A program made the translations under genes and the position numbers. A stretch of 64,000 nucleotides of DNA from Cyanodermella asteris (Eukaryota > Ascomycota > Lecanoromycetes > Ostropales > Stictidaceae): NCBI GenBank assembly GCA_900618795.1, contig UYJD01000011.1, positions 828,980-892,979 of the forward strand, given 5' to 3'. The notes below the pieces were generated by a model. It did not search any database and was not told the origin of the DNA. It was given only the letters and a program-made list of their open reading frames with translations. Below are positions 1 through 9,666 of this stretch, one piece after another; position 1 is the stretch's first letter; every line of letters begins with the position of its first letter.

Positions 1-1475
1 CTTCAATGGATTCAGGGCCTGTTTGCCCGGTGCGGGCGCCTTGCTTGGGCTTTGGGCTGCTCTGGGCTAGACGACGAGATATTTGTGAACGACTTGGCCC
101 GTCATGGCAGTCAAGCGCCCGGAGAGTGACTCGAATAGAGGCTCTGAGAGAGCTGGCTTGCCTGCAACAGACTTTGAGAGAACTTTGATGCATTTGAAAC
201 CTGTCTACCAAATTGCCTACTTAGAATCCAAGGAACCGTAAGTGATGACGATGTCCGTCTGGTAAACTCAGCCCTCTTCCCGGTGCAACTTGCGCTCTGG
301 AGCTGTAACAGTCTTCAACACCACGATAAGTCATCAAAGTCAACGCCGCTGCAACTCAATTCATCCGCTCCACCTGCCGAGGGGGCTCGTCAAGTTACCC
401 AACAGAGCAACCAACGACTCCGGTACCGCAAAGTCTATCTAAAATCTGCTTCAGTAGAGATCATGGTGAGCTGATGAGCTGACACGAAAATTCGAAGCAT
501 CCAGCTTGCCCCGTCGGACCACCTATTTTAGCGGGACCTCTAGCCGCGTTCCGTAATCAGTGCGGAACGGGATCGCCAGGGGCTCATGAACTCCGCCACC
601 CGAAAAGCACACAACAACCGACCTTTCCAGGCCACTCTTCTTGCATGGCGAATTCTCGGGCTCTTTCGAAGCTGAAACAAGCGCCGCGTACTGCGGTGGG
701 ACCCTCGATGCTCGCCCCATGAATCTAATCGGTGAGACGGTAGCTAGGTGAGACGGGTCAAAGGGCATCGCTGCGGTTGGCGATTTCAATGCCCGCTGAT
801 CCTTGTTCAAGACACCGACTCACGCCCCCCCGGGAATAGACCGTATTCATGGTGATCAATGAGCTGGAACTGGCAGCTTCACACTCGCTCAGTCAACCAA
901 TCAAACAGGAAAAGATTAATCGGCCAAGTTCGCCCACCGGCCCTCTTGGCGTCCGTGTGATAGACCGCCTCCCTGCCCGCGACCCCGTTGCAACTGCAAC
1001 TGCAACTGCGGCCGGCGGCTGGCGGCTGGCGGCAATCTCGAGAAGGCGATGCAAAAGATGTTGGGGCTAAGCAAAAAATTTCCACACCTTTTTGCGCGCC
1101 TTGGGATTATGATCTCTGTCCCTTACAACGGACGGGGGCCGGGCTGACGGCTAAGTAACTTTCCTGGCTGTGCTTGCCGACCCGGATCAGCTCGTGTGGT
1201 GGTATAAGTCTTCTATCACGGTGTCCGCGTGAGGTTTCCTTCGGATATTTGATTCCAGCATATTTACGAATCTGGAAGCTTGTGCGAGACGTATTCTTGT
1301 AGCAGAAGCTACTACTTGTTGCTGACAGACACCATTTTTCTTTATCTCTCTCCTCAGTTTGACTTCATTTGATTTTTCGCTTCAGGCCAGCCTGGTGCTG
1401 TTTCCTATTATCTCTTTATTTTTATTTTTTTTGGTTTCAACTACAAGATCAGACTCCGGATAGAACCCCTTCAAC
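1..1475. other. Intergenic region, left edge
   Basis: I see no supported gene here. Short open frames occur on both strands but lack recognisable domains, and most lack an ATG start. A short (GCAACT)n-like and (GGCGGCT)n-like run lies near 985-1035. A pyrimidine-rich stretch near 1330-1440 just precedes the next ATG and looks like the 5' leader of the small membrane-protein gene. Confidence 0.5.
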
Positions 1476-1898
1476 ATGTCGATTGAACTGCGCTCGAACC
1501 TCGACACCGAGCCCTACGACGGCGCCGTGGAATCGCAACACCGCACCGAAATGGTCATCTGCCTCTCCGTCATCATGGCGATGATCACCGCAATCCCCAT
1601 CATCCTCCTAATCCGCTACTTCGTGCTCAAACGAGCCATCAGGAGACGAGTCGAGGCCGCCATGCTCGTGACATCTCGAAAGTCACTCGACGATGATTAC
1701 CACGGAACCCATGACATTGCCGAACTGCCAGAGGCCCATGTCCGACCAGCAAGCGACAGGTACGCTATAGATCCGGAGAAGGGCTCCACGGATAGCACGG
1801 ATCGACCGAAAGGTACTGCTGTCGCGGCGGGGAAGATAGCGGTCGAAGACGAGGCACCCAGGGGTATGTGGGAGACGATTGCGAGGAGGGTCGGCTGA
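1476..1898 (+). CDS. Small single-pass membrane protein, function unknown
   Basis: This intronless frame of 140 residues starts at an ATG at 1476, preceded by a pyrimidine-rich leader. A hydrophobic segment at about residues 26-50 is followed at once by a basic cluster (KRAIRRR). That predicts one membrane span with the C-terminus in the cytosol by the positive-inside rule. The remaining 90 residues are polar and look disordered, with several Asp/Glu-rich and Ser/Thr-rich stretches. There is no convincing cleavable signal peptide, because the hydrophobic stretch is internal. I do not recognise the family, and the role cannot be inferred from the neighbours. Support for it being a real gene is the TM plus basic-stop architecture, the ATG context and the codon use. 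Confidence 0.55.
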   Translation: MSIELRSNLDTEPYDGAVESQHRTEMVICLSVIMAMITAIPIILLIRYFVLKRAIRRRVEAAMLVTSRKSLDDDYHGTHDIAELPEAHVRPASDRYAIDPEKGSTDSTDRPKGTAVAAGKIAVEDEAPRGMWETIARRVG

Positions 1899-2568
1899 AA
1901 GCCGCCGATCGCAAAGTGATTGATCACTGCACTGGACAATATGAGAACAGTTACGAGCGTCCATGCTCGTGACGCAGCCTGGTGGTGGTCGCTGGTTCGT
2001 AGGTAGCCCGGAGAGCCCACGGGTCGCTTTATTCACGCACACCCCGGCCTGTCGTTCCAGACCACATCGCGGGCTTCTCGGCTACGATGCAGCCCCTTCG
2101 ACAGATGTTCGCGGACATCGCTAGGAGAGTTTGGCGGCCGAAAGCAATAATGCGCAGCAGAGCAGCGCCGTGCTGTGCTGGGGCTCGTGTGGTGCACCGT
2201 GGCCGTGATCTGCGGACCCGGCAACCACCAGGTGCCGGAGTTGCATGAACATGGGCTCGGACCAACTTCAAATCAAGGCGAGGAGTGTGGCATGATGAGG
2301 GAAATATGCTCTGATGCAGAGACACGGCTGGAGAAGCGAAAGATACAGTCACGGGTAACACGACCTGTCAATCACCGAATCGTACATGACCAAACAAATA
2401 CTGGTGGCTTGAAAAGGCGACCTGCATTATTTCAGTGATGGCGTACTCGCGGTCTCAAAATCCCTCGACTTGTAGCTGCCGCAATCATTCCTCCGCCCGA
2501 AGAAACTAGCACGGACCGCGGATGGGATCCGGTGGAATAAGTAGACATGACGCTAACCCGCTCCATCC
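1899..2568. other. Intergenic region
   Basis: I find no supportable gene between the small membrane protein and the 3' end of the small disordered protein on the opposite strand. It presumably holds the two convergent 3' ends. Confidence 0.4.
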
Positions 2569-2930
2569 TCAAGCCCCGACTCCTGATCCCGCCCCGTAGC
2601 CCTGTTCTTTCCGCGTCTTTGCGGCCGCAGAATCGTCGTCCTGTGCCTTGACATTGCCATAGCCGCCTGTGGCCGTTTTTTAGCACGGGTTTCCAACAAC
2701 TGTACAGCCACCTCCTCGCGTTCGTCAAACCGGTGTCGAATCGGTGAAACACTTACTTTGGCTAGCAGCACCTTCCTGGCTGGTTGTCTGGCCCCCCATA
2801 CCTTCCTCTGAAAGCTTCTGTCCGTAACGGATCTTCTCCGCAGTTTGCTCACCGCGTACAGCTCGGCTTTCGCTGGTGGCGTCGTCTGTTGCATTGGCAG
2901 ATTGGCCGTCTGTAGTGTTGGTGTGTTTGT
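2569..2930 (-). CDS. Small disordered Gly/Tyr-tailed protein (5' end unresolved)
   Basis: Two exons can be read on the minus strand. The last exon, 2569-2666, ends in a Gly/Tyr-rich tail (EQGYGAGSGVGA, then stop). The exon before it runs from 2757 up to about 2909-2930 and encodes a polar stretch containing NATDDATSESRAVRGEQ and YGQKLSEEGMGGQTT. The intron between them (2667-2756, 90 nt) begins GTAAGT, ends CAG and splits a Ser codon. The joined piece of roughly 90 residues has no hydrophobic segment and looks disordered, with repeated GYG and GMGG motifs. The start is not settled: the frame is closed by a TGA just upstream and has no in-frame ATG, so a further short 5' exon is needed. An ATG at about 2943 would need a 28-nt intron, which is too short. 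I recall short fungal proteins of this style but know no function. It lies downstream of RFC5 on the same strand. Confidence 0.6.
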
Positions 2931-3572
2931 TAACTACCTTCCATGCTCAGAAGGCGTGAGGGTGGTGAAAACAGCGTACCAAGCGATCCCGACTGCGTAG
3001 AGTGCGGCTGCGTGACGGTCTTGATTGAATCTTCATATCTAATAAGATAGATCAGACACGGTTCCTATCTTCAAAGCTTCTTTGGAGCCAGGTTGCGTAC
3101 TGGTCGCCTTCTCCTCCGGGGGCGGTAGACATGAGTTTGTCAGACATGACTGGTACTCGCTTGCGATATTTGTACAGACAACAATTGCAAACAAGCTTGC
3201 TAGTTGCACGCGGTCGAGAAATCGCTGTTGTGGAAGGGGCAGTGGTTGTTGAGCAGCTTTCTGCAACAGATGCCAGTAAACGCGTAAGAGAACGATGACG
3301 TTGTTAGTGGGGACCACGCTGAGCTTCAAGTTGCCCGCCATCCGGCACGTCCTTGCGTCCGGGCACGCCAGAAGGCCCATCAGCGCACATGAATTGAGCC
3401 CAGGAGTAATTGGGAGGAGCCACTGAGAATTTGGTATTGGGCACTGTCAAGAAGGAGTCGTGATCTCAAGCTGATATGCTTGACGGCTAGATTGAGCAAG
3501 CCAGGGGTTCATAGCCACGAGATTTGCATAATTTCGTGTCGTCGTTAAGAAGATAGTTCGCTTTCGAGCAAC
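2931..3572. other. Intergenic region between RFC5 and the small disordered protein
   Basis: This stretch should hold the RFC5 3' end and the promoter and missing first exon of the small disordered protein. A 113-residue ATG-initiated minus-strand frame at 3039-3380 has no recognisable features, and I do not call it a gene. Confidence 0.4.
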
Positions 3573-4678
3573 TCAAAAGTCCATTCCCATCAAAAAGCTT
3601 TCGTAGATGCGCATGAATTTGGCAACAAATGCTTCCAAATGGAAGATGTGCTTGCTTCCTAGCCGGATTCTGTGGTCATAAAATGCCGACCATTTAACAA
3701 CATCCGCTTTGAGACCGTCATCGATCTTTGCTATCAGTTTGAATGTGAGCGTCTTCAAGATCGTCGTAGCTGGTATGCAATGGCTCAGCAAGTCGTATAG
3801 CTCCCCACGCACCTTCAGAATGCGTTCGGGAGTATGCTCGGCAATGATCTCGTTCGCAATCTTCTCAATCAGAGCCTCCCAGTCCGGCGGAGGCAGAACT
3901 GTCTTGTCATTGACAGTCTCGTTTTGTGCGTGTACCGATTCGAACATGAGTAGAGCGCGGCGCAGGTTCCTGCCGCTCTCTTCTGCTATGCGTCTGTTCA
4001 GCCCAGGAGCCTCCGCCCATTTCTCTTTCTTTCCGACTGTCTTCAGAACGTCGCAGATTTCATCATGTGTGGGTGCAGGGACTCTGACAAGCAATGTTCT
4101 CGAGCGGATCGGGGCAATGATGTTGGCGGTGCTGTTTGCAAGCAGAATCAACCGCAGGTTCGGACTGTATTTCTCCATGGTTCGTCTGAGAGCGGCCTGC
4201 GCATCTCTTGTGAGATAGTCTGCCTCGTTGATGACCACGACTTTGAATCGTCGCCTCGCACCCTGGTCAACTTGTTGAGTCTGCGCCACCTCCTTCAACA
4301 GATCCTGTACCACTACTCTGTCATAGTTCCCGACATCTGACGGCGTGATTTCGAGGTGGTAGACGGATGCGACAATGTTGAATTCGAGCTTGCGATTGGT
4401 CGTTGTCTGGAAGACTCGCGAGTCAATCTTGATCTTTTCCACACCCGAGCCGTACAAAGCTTCGAGAGTGGCGACAATGCGTGTCTTTTTGCCAGCGCCT
4501 GGTGGACCATAGACAAGTAGATGCGGGAAGTCCTCGCTGTTGGCCTATCATACATGAGCTGGGATGCTAAAGACGCACATAGGTTACTTACCAAACTCTT
4601 CAAGCGCTTGGTGAGGGTACCATGGAAAGTGAGGGAGTTCAATGTGCGCGGTCTGTGTTTGTCGACAAGCAATGCCAT
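3573..4678 (-). CDS. Replication factor C subunit 5 (clamp loader small subunit)
   Basis: There are two exons, 4592-4678 and 3573-4544, separated by a 47-nt intron (GTAAGT..TAG). They give 352 residues, matching yeast Rfc5 (354). It is one of the five AAA+ subunits that load PCNA onto primer-template junctions in the nucleus, and it also serves alternative RFC-like complexes. The protein opens MALLVDKHRPRTLNSL. The Walker A motif GPPGAGKKT is at residues 42-50. The Walker B position reads NEAD (about 135-138) instead of DEAD, as in other Rfc5 proteins, which are ATPase-degenerate. The RFC signature blocks LEITPSDVGNYDR and AQAALRRTMEKYS are intact, and the SRC-type motif reads SRT. The C-terminal collar region (YDLLSHCIPATTILK) is complete. 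The start is fixed by the conserved LVDKHRP N-terminus. The upstream DNA holds an ACGCGT element, described separately. Confidence 0.97.
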
Positions 4679-5099
4679 CTTGCGTAACGGTATCTGTACT
4701 GGAGGGCAGACTGATGTATCGAAAGGGAGATGGTGGTGAGATATCGTCAAAACTTCGACCTCAATGGTGCGAGTTTCCGCGATTCTGGGGGAACGCGTCG
4801 ACTTCGCGTAGATGACGAAGCTCACGTGACGGATTCTAAGATCGCACTCCTGCAAGTAGGTGTTGCACACGTAACTACTTCTACTGCTATTGTTGTGAAT
4901 ACACTTGTGATGGTAAGACTATGTTTCAAGCTGCTTGAGTTGTCTTCTCAGTACGTTCAATTGTATTGACGTGTGTGCTCAGGGAGGCAGATGATCAAGT
5001 ACTTCTATTGAGACTTCGGACGTGTATGTGAGATCACGCTTAGGCGGGATGCACTTCGCAGGTAAAAGTACAACATTCATATTGCGCTTCTTCCCTTTG
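4679..5099. other. RFC5 upstream region
   Basis: This non-coding stretch contains the RFC5 promoter, with an ACGCGT and a TCACGTGA palindrome about 115 and 145 bp before the ATG. No gene is visible. Confidence 0.6.
4793..4798. promoter_or_regulatory. MCB-like ACGCGT element upstream of RFC5
   Basis: An exact ACGCGT lies 115 bp upstream of the RFC5 ATG. In yeasts this MluI cell-cycle box is bound by MBF (Mbp1/Swi6) and drives G1/S expression of DNA-replication genes, so its place here fits. A TCACGTGA palindrome, an E-box bound by bHLH factors in fungi, sits nearby at 4822-4829. The function is inferred from motif identity and position only. Confidence 0.45.
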
Positions 5100-5600
5100 T
5101 CACTCTAGCTTAGACTTTCCGGTAAATTGTAATCGATCTTGGAACTCGGCACTCAGAGTCAATTTGTAAGAGTCCGTCTTCCGCGGTACGACGCTACTTC
5201 GAAATATGTAATCGATCTTCCCGAAAGTGCGGCCCTTCAGTGCCGGTATGTAGAAAAAGCAACGATGGTGGCAACGAAAGACAGTCCTCCGAAGATGAAG
5301 CCAACCTTGACTTTCAGATTCTGCGTGAATGTCAGCAAGTTTCGCCGAACTGTGATACTTTGATTCACTCCAGCGTCTGGATTGACCATATAAGAAACCG
5401 CAAAGAACATGATGATATTGAAGATGGGGTTTGTTGCTGTTGCCAATGCTGTCGTGTGGGCGCGGAGGGCAGGTGACGAGACCTCCCCAAGAAGAACGAA
5501 AGCAACGGCACCTAGCGTCAAGAAGTAGACGAAAGAATATACAACCGTCAACGCAGCCTGGATCCATTTTGCGGCATCCGTGGGCGCAACGTTTCCCAAT
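5100..5600 (-). pseudogene. Truncated MFS sugar transporter, C-terminal remnant
   Basis: The translation matches the last third of fungal hexose/maltose-type sugar permeases: KWIQAALTVVYSFVY, then GEVSSPALRAHT, NPDAG, GFIFGGLSFVATIVAF and the family tail motif PALKGRTFGKIDYIF. Two hydrophobic TM-like segments remain. A probable intron of about 48 nt (GTGAAT..CAG) sits between NPDAG and NLKVKVG. At a run of T near 5255 the frame breaks: the segment after VAF continues as FYIPALKG only if one T is restored. Everything upstream of the DAAKW region is absent, so about two thirds of a typical 520-residue transporter is missing. The remnant abuts the GH3 remnant at about 5600 on the opposite strand. 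I call it a dead host gene, not an active transporter. Confidence 0.75.
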
Positions 5601-6240
5601 TGTTGCTTCCGGTGCTGTGCTCATGGAGGAGTGGCGTGCAAAGCCTGCTGCAATCCTGATAAGCTGGTACAGTGGCTGCCAGGGTGGTCATGCTTGGGCA
5701 GACGTCTTGTTCGGTATAATCGATGCTAGCGGTAGTCTTCCATTCTCTATCCCTCTTGGTGAGACCCTATTCCCTTTTGAAGTCAAGAGTCGACTGCCAT
5801 CGGGTATGATGGCTGGCACGGCCAGCATCTCCTTGACAAGCTGGACGTGGACGCAGCATTCCCCTTTGGTTTTGGCATATCATATTCGTCCTTCGGGATG
5901 GAAGGTCTCCGACTCGGGCCTGATCCAACTGAGTCTGACAAGCTTGTACTCAGTCTGTGTCAAGTATGTCGGACAACGCCGTGGCAGACATGTCGTCCAG
6001 TTATATGGCTGTGCGGTTATGGTGAACTTTCCCAGACGTATGCTGTTCGGATTAACCTCGATGGAGATTGACGCGGGCAAAACAATCCAGACGTAGGTTC
6101 AACCTCTTTGGGGCCATTACAAGGACGTGTCAAAGGTCGAACGGCCTTGAAGATCGATCGAGTCACGATTGAAGTAGCAAGCTTCCCAGGCGACCGACGA
6201 GCCATCTCCATCGACCACCAGATTACCAGTGCAAATAGAT
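5601..6240 (+). pseudogene. Truncated GH3 beta-glucosidase, C-terminal remnant
   Basis: The translation shows the C-terminal half of a fungal glycoside hydrolase family 3 beta-glucosidase. VLMEEWRAKPAAILISWYSG and GGHAWADVLFG come from the alpha/beta sandwich domain, and GSLPFSIP follows. FPFGFGISYSSFGME matches the family PFG.GLSYT.F signature. RHVVQLYG and FPRRMLFG come from the fibronectin-III-like tail. These blocks lie in different frames: the first is in one frame to about 5830, FPFGFGISY is in a second, and VVQLYG is back in the first, so at least two frame breaks are present. The N-terminal TIM barrel with the nucleophile Asp is entirely missing. No start codon or promoter is left, since the sequence runs directly into the opposing transporter remnant. 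Confidence 0.75.
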
Positions 6241-6786
6241 GCAGCTAGCTAGAGAAGCCGATGCAAACTTCGAATGCAAGGCGGTTCGGACACAACGTTA
6301 GTTTGTGATTGGTTTATAATTGAAGCACCCGGCATCGCACCTACTGAGCGAGAGTGGTGAGGTGCTAAACCGGAACGGGAGCAAATTGCCTTGTTTTATC
6401 TCCTGAGCACACTCATCGTTGCCGTTAATTGTTTGGGCTTGCCTTCTCGGCTGACGAAGGTCTGAAATTGAAAATCCCCATGGCCCTTTCCGAGATCGAG
6501 ATGTCGATCTGGTCAGCCATGTGAATAACAAGACATGTTGGGGAAGTCGCGGTGCTCGTTTCCGAACCCAAATCAGCTCACATCACTAAAATGTTTGGCT
6601 TTCACCCGACCAACCTGCTTGATTTCTCAGCCTGTCCGAGACGAACTATCATCTAGACTAGCGTATGCATGGCAGCTATGTACATCCACCAGTGAGGTAT
6701 AATCTACGAAAGCAGCAGTTGTCACCACGACGTACAAGTGCAAGGCACAAAGTGGGTCATTGCCAAAGCTCAACCGGGACGACGAC
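6241..6786. other. Intergenic region before the ferroportin-like gene
   Basis: No gene is seen. It contains the presumed promoter and 5' leader of the ferroportin-like gene. Confidence 0.5.
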
Positions 6787-8298
6787 ATGGAGGACGACCA
6801 TGCAGTTCCTCTCCAGGATTTCCGACCCCTGCTCCATGAAGATGCGGCTGATGAAGATGAAGCCTCGTCTCTTTTCACCAGCTCTACCACTAGAGATGGC
6901 CATTCGTCTGATGGAGGATCGGGTGCCGAATCTGCCGACTTCACGAAGCCCTTGTACATGTCTCATTTCCTTACGACCATGAACTCGCGGATCTTCGAGT
7001 TTGGCGCGATTATATTTCTTGCCACCCTGTATCCCGAAAGTCTCACGGAAGTCTCAATCTATGCAATCGTGCGGGGGTTCTGCTTCATCTCGGTGGGACC
7101 CGCGCTCGGAAACTATCTCGATCGAACGAATCGAAGGACCACGGTACGGGCCTCTATAGTGCTCCAGCGAAGCGCTACCTGCCTTTCGTGCGGCCTCTTC
7201 CTTCTGATGACCATGTATGCGGATGCCCTCGAATGGAAGACTACCATATTCGTGATCCTTTGTGGACTCGCCGGAATCGAAAAGGTCGCCTCGGAAGCCA
7301 ACCTCATCGCGGTAGAGCGTGATTGGGTTCCCGAGATTGCACGAGGCAGACCAGCTCTACTTCGTCGGCTTAATTCTCAGATGAGGCGCATCGATCTCAG
7401 TTGTAAGCTGTTTGGGCCACTCGCCATTGGGTGGCTGCATGCATGGTCTGTTTGGGGAGCTCTTGTATGGATGGCGGCCATAAACGTCGTGTCAGCCGTA
7501 GTGGAAATGTTCATCATGGACAGAGTCTACAAGTCTTGCCCCCTTCTGGCAGTGCCACGACCTAGACAGGAGAGGAATGGCGGGAATGAAGGTGACACCT
7601 TGCGCGGTTGGTGTCTTGAGCAAGGCCGGAACTTCTATGACGCCCTTCAAATCTACTTTACGAGCACTGCTGCGAAGCCTTCGTTTGCACTTGCGCTGCT
7701 CTACTGCACGGTGCTCTCCTTCAACGGGCAGATGATAGCATACCTTGCCTTTGCAGGTCTCGGCTCAGGTAACATTGCGTCGCTTCGCATGCTGGCCATA
7801 ATATCTGAACTCGGCGCCACCTGGATCGCTCCACGAATGATAGAGTCGATCGGAGTCGTGAGGACGGGTAGCTGGAGCGTCAACTACGAGCTCGTATGCC
7901 TGGCAATCGGCACCGCAATCTTCGTCACGAACAACTCTCCTTCGCCGATGGAAGATGGGCTTGGGATGGCGACGTGGTCGCTCGTCACCGGCGTGGTATT
8001 GAGCCGTGCTGGACTGTGGGGGTTCGATCTTTCGGCTCAGATCATTGTTCAGGAGGAGGTCGGGGCCGATCAACGGGGCAAGTTCTCGACGACCGAAACG
8101 ATGTTTCAGGAGCTTTTCGTGCTGTTGTCCTTTGCGTCGACGTTGGTTTTCTCGGATCCCGAGGACTTTCGCTGGCTGGTTTTGATGAGTACGGTTGCGG
8201 TTGCGATCTCTGCGGCGTTGTATGCGTCGTCTGTTAGGCAGAGACGGGGCCATCTGCTGCACTTCAGCTGCTACCTTCCAGCTAAGAACAGGCGGTAG
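6787..8298 (+). CDS. Ferroportin-like metal exporter (SLC40 family)
   Basis: This is an intronless gene of 503 residues. The start is the first ATG of the frame, giving MEDDHAVPLQDF. An acidic, Ser-rich cytosolic N-terminus of about 55 residues precedes a multi-pass membrane domain with roughly 10-12 hydrophobic segments. Blocks typical of ferroportin (SLC40A1) are visible: SHFLTTMNSRIFEFG at the first helix, ALGNYLDRTNR after helix 2, ANLIAVERDWVPEIA, and NSQMRRIDLSCKLFGPLAIG, where animal ferroportins have [21 protein letters not shown]. The family exports Fe2+ or other divalent metals at the plasma membrane or an organelle; the substrate and location here are inferred from family only. Animal ferroportins are about 570 residues with a large central loop. 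Here that loop is short, around residues 255-285. Codon use is like the neighbours, with no clear sign of recent transfer. Confidence 0.88.
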   Translation: MEDDHAVPLQDFRPLLHEDAADEDEASSLFTSSTTRDGHSSDGGSGAESADFTKPLYMSHFLTTMNSRIFEFGAIIFLATLYPESLTEVSIYAIVRGFCFISVGPALGNYLDRTNRRTTVRASIVLQRSATCLSCGLFLLMTMYADALEWKTTIFVILCGLAGIEKVASEANLIAVERDWVPEIARGRPALLRRLNSQMRRIDLSCKLFGPLAIGWLHAWSVWGALVWMAAINVVSAVVEMFIMDRVYKSCPLLAVPRPRQERNGGNEGDTLRGWCLEQGRNFYDALQIYFTSTAAKPSFALALLYCTVLSFNGQMIAYLAFAGLGSGNIASLRMLAIISELGATWIAPRMIESIGVVRTGSWSVNYELVCLAIGTAIFVTNNSPSPMEDGLGMATWSLVTGVVLSRAGLWGFDLSAQIIVQEEVGADQRGKFSTTETMFQELFVLLSFASTLVFSDPEDFRWLVLMSTVAVAISAALYASSVRQRRGHLLHFSCYLPAKNRR

Positions 8299-8548
8299 AA
8301 CGGTCGATAGCTGGGCACTGAAACTGTCCCAAACAATTGAAACATGTCATCGATTCCATGATTCGCGTTCCAGCTCTTGCAAGTAGAGAGAATGTTGACT
8401 TCTGATCTCTATGGCCTGCATCCTCCAATCTTGTCTCTGGTTCTGTTCACTTGGCAATATGCTCGATCCTCGTCCAGGTCCTTTCTGATGACACTTGTTG
8501 AAACGGTGTATAAAAGCCCAATATTTATACATATCATACATGGAATCT

Positions 8549-9386
8549 TCATGGAGGCGAAGCAGCCGGCAACCTTCCCGCCGTCGCCTCCAGAGGCTCA
8601 TTCGGCGTAGGCGGCAATCTATTCCCCTCATCCACCTCGACCCTAACCCCCTGCTCATCATACAACCACGGCCTCTTCATGGCATCCAACGTCATTCCCT
8701 CCACCAACTTCGTAATCCCCATGACTGGCGGATCCCCCTTCTTCACAAACTCGTACTGCCCCGGCATCTTCGCCGCCGCAAGCCTAAACGCATCCCTCAC
8801 AACCTTCTCGTGCACGTCCCCCTTGAGCTCGAAAATCATGTGATTGACCGCCACCCTCGACGCATAGTAGTCGAACGTACCTTTCCCCTTTCCCATGCGC
8901 TGCTCGTTCCCCTTTGTGAAGACGGCCCGGTCGGCGGCGACGCGCGTGTACAGGCGGAACTTCAGACCGCGCAGGCGTCGCCGGATCGTGTCCATGCCGA
9001 TCTGGAGGTTCTTGGCCGCGATCCGTCGGTGGTGGTCGCACATGCGCAGGCCGTAGTCGCCCCAGACGACGGAGGTGCCTTTTATGGAGCCTCCCGTGCG
9101 GACTCGGGGCCGGCCTTTGCGGGATTTCCCCTTGTGGCCGCGTCGGGGCGCGAGCCAGGATTGGGGGATGGGCGTGGAGGAGAAGGGTCGAGAGGAGGAT
9201 GGGTGTTGGAGGAGGGGGAGCGTTCGTGTCGGGGGGAAGACGATGGCGGCTGGTCCTGGAGATTGTTAGCAGGGGCCCTTTTTCGCTTCCGTGAAGCAAT
9301 GGCTTGGGCGTACTGAGGAGTGGTGTTCGAAGAATTGGAGCTCGTGGGATTGCGGCCCCGAGGCGAAATGGTATCCTCGGCGGCAT
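8549..9386 (-). CDS. Mitochondrial large-subunit ribosomal protein uL16m
   Basis: Exons at 9314-9386 and 8549-9255 are joined across a 58-nt intron (GTACGC.., branch TGCTAAC, CAG) and give 259 residues. The intron is required: the frame has a TAA inside it, and the phases on both sides agree (AGA codon split 1/2). The N-terminus is Arg/Pro-rich without acidic residues and carries an RPFSSTP block, a typical mitochondrial presequence. From about residue 58 the protein matches uL16: RRGHKGKSRKGRP, KGTSVVWGDYGLR, the GMDTIRRRLRG helix and GKGKGTFDYYASRV. The role is in the large mitoribosomal subunit, near the peptidyl-transferase/tRNA region. A Pro/Glu-rich tail of about 30 residues extends past the core. 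It is transcribed divergently from COX11 over a 280-bp spacer. Confidence 0.95.
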
Positions 9387-9666
9387 GGTGATTGTGTATT
9401 GTGCTTCGAGCCCTCCCCGATGTAGACGAGCGTTCGATTGGACCACGACAAGGGAGAAACGAGTCGTTGGCGAGCGAGCTTGTCGACGCTGCGTGCGGTG
9501 ATCTTTCAGACTTCGATGTTTCCTGACTTTCCGCAGCGCGAATCAAAGGTCCGTTCGGCGCCTTACCTAATCGGGCACATCAGAGCTCCAACGGAGTAGC
9601 CATTTTCGAAGAGCTTTGCCCGCTTGCTGACAGCAGCACGATGCGATAAACTGCGTCTATACACTC
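9387..9666. promoter_or_regulatory. Divergent promoter MRPL16 / COX11
   Basis: These 280 bp separate the two ATGs of MRPL16 (minus) and COX11 (plus), both nuclear genes for mitochondrial proteins. The spacer must carry both promoters and both 5' leaders, so co-regulation is plausible. I see no single diagnostic element in it. Confidence 0.6.

Noticed and set aside
2943-2971. ATG-GAA-G mini exon as the start of the small Gly/Tyr-tailed protein
   Set aside because: It would need a 28-nt intron, below the usual minimum for fungal spliceosomal introns.
8495-9316. 273-residue plus-strand frame
   Set aside because: Antisense to MRPL16, Arg/His-rich mirror of its codons.
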